A program made the position numbers and the translations under genes. Shown one piece after another: positions 34,977-39,976 of a DNA stretch of 39,976 nucleotides. A model generated the notes under the pieces. The model was not told where the DNA came from, ran no database searches, and worked only from the letters and a program-made list of their open reading frames with translations. The stretch comes from Betaproteobacteria bacterium (GTDB lineage Bacteria > Pseudomonadota > Gammaproteobacteria > Burkholderiales > SG8-39): contig VBBY01000021.1 in assembly GCA_005881595.1 (NCBI GenBank), positions 1-39,976 on the forward strand, written 5' to 3'. Positions within the stretch are counted from its first letter, which is position 1. Each line of letters begins with the position of its first letter.

Positions 34977-36684
34977 CGGCGTCGATGCGCCGCAGATCGT
35001 GGTAAGCCAGGAGGTCTCGGTTGGAGCGATGGCACGCGTCGCCCGCCGCGACCCCGGCCTGGTCGGCGGCGGAAACGGCGGCACGGGCACTTCGATCAAC
35101 TACGACGACGGCAATCTGAATTACGGCCGTGGCCTCACCTCGCTCGGCATTCAGGGCAGAACCCTCGTCGACGGCCGATCGAGCACTAGAGAGCTCAGGA
35201 TCGAAGCGGTTTACTTCTACGACTTCATCAATGCCGACGGCAGGACCGATTTTCGGCCGCTGAGCGGGGACGCGCGCAACCGGGCCGGGCGCAACCTCTA
35301 CCTCAACGACGCCTATGTCGGATTCAACGGCATTCGCCTCGGCAACCAGATCCTGCGCTGGAGCGAAAGCCCGTCATTCGGCCACAGCATCGCGCCGGTC
35401 AATCCGGTGACCTATTCGCGGCGTTATCAACCCGGCAACACTGCCAAGGACCTGTATGTGGCGCTTCCCATGCTCACCGCGAAGCTCGAATCCGCGAGTA
35501 AGCGAACGCTGCAGGGTTTTTATCAGCTCGCCTTCAAGCCGACCGAGCTGGAGGCGGCCGGCACGTTTCTGAGCGGCAACGATTACTACTCGCCGGGAGC
35601 GCGCTTCCTCCAGCTGGGCCAGGGCTCGCCCTTGGTTCCCGACGCGGACGTCTCGTTCGTCACTCCGGCGACGCCGTTCGGCTCGAAAGTGCCGCGCGCT
35701 GCCGACCGGCGACCCAATCCCGCCGGTCAGTATGGCGCGAGAATCGAGACGCCGGAGCTGGGAGCGGCCAAGCTCACGCTCGCTGGTTATGCCATGCGTG
35801 TGCACAGCCGCGAGCCGATCGTCAGCGTGCGAACCGGCACGCTCGGCGGGTTGCAGCGCATAGCGGCACCGGACTACACCTCGAGCGGCAGCTATTTCCT
35901 GGAATACGTACCGAACGTAACGGTGCTCGGCAGCTCGGCACGGCTGGTTCCGGCATCCGGCACTCGCCTCACTCTCGATTACTCGATGCGCCTGCGGCAG
36001 CCGCTGCAGATCGACGACGATACTGTCATCACCGCGGGCCTTGCGCCCGCGGCCGCGGTGGGCGCATGCGCGCCAGATCCGGCGAGCCCGACCTGCGCAG
36101 CGACGTTGGCGGCGCTGAACCGAAACCCGCTGATCGCGTCGCGAGGCGGTATCACGGCGGCCAATGCGGCGAGCTTTTTCTCGACCGAGCTAAGCGGATA
36201 CGAGCGCTTCAACGTATCGCAGTACGCGGCGTCGATGGTGCAGGGCTTACCGCCAATTCTCGGCGCGAGGCAGTGGTCGCTGGCCGCCGAGCTTGGCGGC
36301 GTCTACATCCACGGGTTCAAGGACGGATTGCTGGACGCCAGCGTCAGCATCCGGCCGGACGCCGCCGGCGGCAGAAGACAGGGCCTCGCCACGCGCTCGG
36401 CATGGGGATACCGGCTCTCGACGCGATTCGACTATGCTGACCTCATGGGGATGCAGAGCGTTTCCCCTTCAGTCACGTGGATTCACGACGTGAAAGGCAA
36501 TGCCCCGATCACCCTGGGAACGCTGCTGGAGGAGAGCAAATCGCTGATCCTGGCGACCGACTTCGCCATCGACAAATCCCTCGGCGGGCGCCTGTCCTAT
36601 CGTTCCTACCTAGCGAAAGGAAGCAATGCCGACCGGTTCAGCGACCGCGACTTCGTCGCCTTCTCGCTGACCAAGAAGTTCTAG
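34969..36684 (+). CDS. DUF1302-family outer-membrane protein, lacking an evident signal peptide
   Basis: RDPGLVGGGNGGTGTSINYDDGNLNYGRGLTSLGIQG...FYDF...NLYLNDAYVGFNGIRLGNQILRWSES is DUF1302-like; best start ATG 34969 overlaps the regulator stop and gives [12 protein letters not shown] with no signal sequence. Confidence 0.75.
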   Translation: MDSGVDAPQIVVSQEVSVGAMARVARRDPGLVGGGNGGTGTSINYDDGNLNYGRGLTSLGIQGRTLVDGRSSTRELRIEAVYFYDFINADGRTDFRPLSGDARNRAGRNLYLNDAYVGFNGIRLGNQILRWSESPSFGHSIAPVNPVTYSRRYQPGNTAKDLYVALPMLTAKLESASKRTLQGFYQLAFKPTELEAAGTFLSGNDYYSPGARFLQLGQGSPLVPDADVSFVTPATPFGSKVPRAADRRPNPAGQYGARIETPELGAAKLTLAGYAMRVHSREPIVSVRTGTLGGLQRIAAPDYTSSGSYFLEYVPNVTVLGSSARLVPASGTRLTLDYSMRLRQPLQIDDDTVITAGLAPAAAVGACAPDPASPTCAATLAALNRNPLIASRGGITAANAASFFSTELSGYERFNVSQYAASMVQGLPPILGARQWSLAAELGGVYIHGFKDGLLDASVSIRPDAAGGRRQGLATRSAWGYRLSTRFDYADLMGMQSVSPSVTWIHDVKGNAPITLGTLLEESKSLILATDFAIDKSLGGRLSYRSYLAKGSNADRFSDRDFVAFSLTKKF

Positions 36685-36739
36685 CCTGGACGCAAGATTC
36701 GGATAGTACGCAGCATCATCTGACGTTACATTAGCGCTC

Positions 36740-37561
36740 ATGGAAACAGCGGTCGAAAAAGCCAAGACCTACCTCGACGCGCGCCGCGGCGAGCGCGTCA
36801 CGCTGGTGGAGCTCGCGCGCGCGGTGGGCGCGAGCCCGTTCCACCTGCAGCGCCGCTTCAAGCAGGCGTTCGGCATCTCGCCGCGCGACTACCAGGACGC
36901 GCATCGCCTGGAGGCGGTCAAGTCCTCGCTCAAGAACGGCAGCCGCGTGACCGAGGCGTTGTTCGACGCCGGCTACGGCTCGACCTCGCGCTTCTACGAA
37001 AAGGCGGCCTCCAGCCTCGGCATGGCGGCACGCCGCTACCGCGCCAGCGGACGAGGCGAGAGAATCCGGTACGCCGTCTTCACCCTGCCGATCGGCAGGA
37101 CACTGGTCGCGGCGACTTCGCGCGGCCTCTGCGCGGTCAAGCTCGGCGAAGACGAGGCGAAGCTGCGCCGGCTGATCGGCGAGGAGTTCAGCGCGGCGGA
37201 GCTGATCGAGGATCCCGCGGCGCTGGGAGAAATTCGCGACCGCATCGCTTCCTTCCTGTCGGGAGAAGGCGATCTCTCGCGGGTCCCGGTGGACATCCGC
37301 GGCACGGTGTTCCAGCGCCGCGTGTGGCGGGCGCTGAGCCGCATCCCGCGGGGCGAGACGCGCACTTACGCCCAGATCGCGCGTGCCATCGGCAACCCGG
37401 CCGCCGTGCGCGCGGTGGGCAGCGCGTGCGGCGCGAACCCGGTGGCGCTGGTCGTCCCCTGCCACCGCGCGGTGCGCACCGACGGCGGGCTCGGCGGCTA
37501 CGCCTGGGGCATCGCGCGGAAGAAACGACTCCTGGAGCTGGAGAAGCCGACGAAGAAATGA
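36740..37561 (+). CDS. Ada-like AraC-type HTH + methylated-DNA-protein-cysteine methyltransferase
   Basis: AraC-type HTH (FHLQRRFKQAFGISPRDYQDAHRL...YGSTSRFYEKA) + MGMT domain with active site VVPCHRAV; no N-terminal Cys-zinc Ada domain. Confidence 0.94.
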   Translation: METAVEKAKTYLDARRGERVTLVELARAVGASPFHLQRRFKQAFGISPRDYQDAHRLEAVKSSLKNGSRVTEALFDAGYGSTSRFYEKAASSLGMAARRYRASGRGERIRYAVFTLPIGRTLVAATSRGLCAVKLGEDEAKLRRLIGEEFSAAELIEDPAALGEIRDRIASFLSGEGDLSRVPVDIRGTVFQRRVWRALSRIPRGETRTYAQIARAIGNPAAVRAVGSACGANPVALVVPCHRAVRTDGGLGGYAWGIARKKRLLELEKPTKK

Positions 37562-38406
37562 GGGCCGCCGATTTCGGGCGGCTCGTCGCGCTCGCCGCGA
37601 TCTGGGGCGCGTCCTTCCTGTTCACCCGCATCGTCGCGCCGGTCCTGGGCCCGGCGCTGACAGCGGATCTGCGCATGCTGGTCGCCGGCGTCGCGCTGGT
37701 CGCGTATTTCCGTCTCGTCGGATTCGATCCGGATTGGCGGCGCTGGGGCAGCAAATACGCTTTCGTCGGGCTGCTGAATTCTGGGCTGCCCTTCCTGCTT
37801 TACGCGTATTCGGCGCTTTATCTCTCCGCCGGGCTGATGGCCGTGCTGAACGCCACTGCCCCGATGTGGGGTGCGCTTCTCACGGTGCTGCTGCTCGGCG
37901 AGCGGCTGACCGGGCGGCGCGCGGCGGGCCTCGCTCTCGGCGCCGTCGGCGTCGCCGTGCTGTCGCGGCCGGATGCAGGCACCACGCGGGCTTTCCTCGC
38001 CATCGCCGCGTGCCTCGCCGCCTCGTTCCTGTACGGCCTCGCCGGCGTATACATGAAGCGCTGGGCGGGCGAGGTGCCGGCCCGCGGCATGGCGGTCGGC
38101 ACGCAGGTCGCCGCCGGCTTGCTGATGCTCCCCCTGATCCCGTTCTCGCCGCCGCCGGCGGGAGTTACCGTCCTGGTCGCGGCCAGCGTGCTCGCGCTCG
38201 GCCTGCTCTGCGGCGCGGTCGCATACTTGCTGTACTTCCGCCTGATCGTCGACATCGGGCCCGCAGGCGCGTTGACGGTCACCTACCTGATTCCGCTGTT
38301 CGGGGTCCTCTGGGGCACGCTGTTTCTCGGTGAAGCCCTGTCCATCACGATGCTGGCGGGCGGCGTGCTGGTCGTGCTCGGCACGGTCTTCGTTTTACGA
38401 AACTGA
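37558..38406 (+). CDS. EamA/RhaT-family (DMT) transporter
   Basis: LAAIWGASFLFTRIVAP...; duplicated EamA repeat, about 10 TM; ATGA overlap. Confidence 0.9.
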   Translation: MRAADFGRLVALAAIWGASFLFTRIVAPVLGPALTADLRMLVAGVALVAYFRLVGFDPDWRRWGSKYAFVGLLNSGLPFLLYAYSALYLSAGLMAVLNATAPMWGALLTVLLLGERLTGRRAAGLALGAVGVAVLSRPDAGTTRAFLAIAACLAASFLYGLAGVYMKRWAGEVPARGMAVGTQVAAGLLMLPLIPFSPPPAGVTVLVAASVLALGLLCGAVAYLLYFRLIVDIGPAGALTVTYLIPLFGVLWGTLFLGEALSITMLAGGVLVVLGTVFVLRN

Positions 38407-38420
38407 GTACACTACCGCGC

Positions 38421-39386
38421 ATGGGGACCGTCGTGGTTCTGGCCGCGCAGGTGGGCGGCGCAAAGCTTGCCGATGGCCTGTACCGGCTGCGCGGAATGGA
38501 TCTCGCCGTGGTGGTCAACACGGGCGACGACTACCGGCATCTCGGCCTCGCCTTCTCGCCCGATCTCGACACCACGCTCTTCACGCTCGCCGGCATCGCG
38601 AGCGCCACGGCGGGCTGGGAACCCGAGGGCGAGACGCGCGCGCTGCAAGGCATGCTGAAGCGGCTCGGCGGACCCGACCGCCCGCTGCTGGGCGACAAGT
38701 CGCTCGCCGCGCCATTGCTGCGCGCCGAGGGCCTGGCGAACGAGCGCCGCCTTACCGAGATCACCCTCGACTTCTGCCGGCGCCTGGGCATCGAAGCGCT
38801 GGTGCTGCCGATGAGCGACGACCCGGTGCGCACCAACGTGCTCACCGACGACGGCGCGATGACGTTCCAGCAGTACTACAACGAGCTGGGCTGCGACCCC
38901 GCCGTGCGCGGCTTGCAGTACGCGGGGGCCGCTGAAGCGCGCATCTCCGACGAAGTGCTCGACGCGCTGCACGCGGAGGACCTGGAAGCGGTGGTGATCG
39001 GCCCGGCCAATCCGTACCACGGCATCCGCCCGATCCTCGAGCTGAACGGCATGCGCGAGCTGCTCCGCAAGCGTGGCGCGCCGGTGGTCGCCGTGACCCC
39101 GGTCGTCGGCGGCAAGGCGCTGCAGGGCTCGGCCGGCAAGATGATGCGCGAGCTGGGGCGCGAGCCGACCGCGCTCGGCGCGGCGACCGAATACCGCTCG
39201 CTTGCCGACGGCTTCGTCATCGACCGCGAGGACCTCGCCTTCGCTGAAGGCGTGCGCTCGCTCGGCATGCGGGTGCTAGCTGTACAGACCGTGATGCGCA
39301 CGATCGACGACCGCGTGGCGCTGGCGCGCTCGGTGCTCGAGTTCGCGCGCTCGATCCGCGAGGCCCGCGCCCTCGAAGTCGAATGA
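38421..39386 (+). CDS. cofD: 2-phospho-L-lactate transferase (CofD/FbiA-like, coenzyme F420 biosynthesis)
   Basis: LAAQVGGAKLADGLYRL...VVVNTGDDYRHLGLAFSPDLDTTLFTLAGIA; MSDDPVRTNVLTDDGAMTFQQYYNELGCDP; VIGPANPYHGIRPIL. Confidence 0.93.
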   Translation: MGTVVVLAAQVGGAKLADGLYRLRGMDLAVVVNTGDDYRHLGLAFSPDLDTTLFTLAGIASATAGWEPEGETRALQGMLKRLGGPDRPLLGDKSLAAPLLRAEGLANERRLTEITLDFCRRLGIEALVLPMSDDPVRTNVLTDDGAMTFQQYYNELGCDPAVRGLQYAGAAEARISDEVLDALHAEDLEAVVIGPANPYHGIRPILELNGMRELLRKRGAPVVAVTPVVGGKALQGSAGKMMRELGREPTALGAATEYRSLADGFVIDREDLAFAEGVRSLGMRVLAVQTVMRTIDDRVALARSVLEFARSIREARALEVE

Positions 39387-39733
39387 AAGTTGTTCTTGGA
39401 GCAGTCCTGTTCGCTACCGTGCAGGTTTGCGCGGCAGATCCGACTGAACAAGCGGTACGTCGAGCGCTGATCGAGCGCGACCAGCAGTCGGCCGAGTTTG
39501 CGGCCCGGCTGCAGGGACGCAGCCTCGATGCGCTGCATGCCAGGCAGCTGCTGGAGCCTGCATCGCAGTTCCCCGACTACGACCGCTCGCGCATGGCGCA
39601 GGAGCGCGAAGCAGTGCTGCAACTGCCGCCGCCCGTGGTCAGGGTACCGGGAAAGCCGGACGCGCCGCTACCGCTCCCAGGGGGGCCGCGTCCCGGGGTC
39701 GATCCCGTAGCGCCGCAAAGCCTCGGGCAATAG
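39383..39733 (+). CDS. hypothetical secreted Pro-rich protein
   Basis: MKVVLGAVLFATVQVCAADPTEQAVRRALIERDQQSAEFAARLQG; ATGA overlap with cofD; 3' end overlaps aceE. Confidence 0.55.
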   Translation: MKVVLGAVLFATVQVCAADPTEQAVRRALIERDQQSAEFAARLQGRSLDALHARQLLEPASQFPDYDRSRMAQEREAVLQLPPPVVRVPGKPDAPLPLPGGPRPGVDPVAPQSLGQ

Positions 39734-39976
39734 CGGGCTCTCCAGGGCGGCGAGCGCCGCCACCGCGATATTGCGGGCATCCACTTCGAAGAAGGCGCGC
39801 AACGCCGCGCGCGTATCGCTGCGGCCGAAGCCGTCGGTCCCCAGGGCCACGAACCTGCGCGGCACGTAAGGCCGGATGAGGTCGGCCACCGCGCGAACGT
39901 AGTCGCTTGCGGCGACTACAGGACCCTGGGTTTTCGACAGGCATTCTTCCGCCCAGCTCGCGTCGGAGCCGCCGAA
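39668..39976 (-). CDS. aceE: pyruvate dehydrogenase E1 component, C-terminal part (runs off the window)
   Basis: FGGSDASWAEECLSKTQGPVVAASDYVRAVADLIRPYVPRRFVALGTDGFGRSDTRAALRAFFEVDARNIAVAALAAL. Confidence 0.92.
   Translation of the reverse strand, partial: FGGSDASWAEECLSKTQGPVVAASDYVRAVADLIRPYVPRRFVALGTDGFGRSDTRAALRAFFEVDARNIAVAALAALESPLLPEALRRYGIDPGTRPPWER

Noticed and set aside
1-39976. CRISPR arrays, tRNA or rRNA genes, transposase genes
   Set aside because: No regularly spaced repeat-spacer pattern, tRNA cloverleaf/CCA-type sequence or recognisable transposase ORF seen; the short REP-like repeats are the only mobile-type signal.

Overview
The window looks like chromosomal DNA from a high-GC proteobacterium, probably betaproteobacterial by gene content; no database search was possible. 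From left to right I see five blocks. (1) A Wzx/Wzy-type heteropolysaccharide locus at about 0.9-15.9 kb. It includes a bifunctional acetyltransferase/sugar ketoisomerase, an aminotransferase, a flippase, an EpsG/Wzy-like polymerase, glycosyltransferases, a fused WecA-like phosphotransferase plus GT4, a YjbH barrel fused to PAP2, a FecR-like gene and a MORN protein. (2) Aromatic catabolism (hmgA, fahA, and further right paaG-like and paaK-like genes) together with dsbB. (3) A sulfur assimilation block (cobA, DUF934, nitrite/sulfite reductase, cysB-like regulator). (4) A tight seven-gene operon at 28.65-33.36 kb encoding a TbpB-like surface lipoprotein, its likely Slam/DUF560 translocon, an HTH-only LuxR protein, a lipoprotein, a tiny ceramidase-like fragment, a sterol-desaturase-type hydroxylase and a PAP2 phosphatase. 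It lies divergent from a sigma-54 enhancer-binding protein with an unfamiliar N-terminal domain, and a near-perfect -24/-12 promoter sits in front of the lipoprotein gene. (5) An Ada-like methyltransferase, an EamA transporter, a cofD-like (F420) gene and the C-terminus of aceE. The most interesting signals are the putative sigma-54-controlled Slam (type XI secretion) plus lipid-enzyme operon, short GGGGACAG-type repeats that supply start codons and N-termini at gene junctions, a terminator-like hairpin whose loop holds the yjbH start codon, an apparently deleted/frameshifted FecR gene, and two multidomain fusions in the polysaccharide locus.
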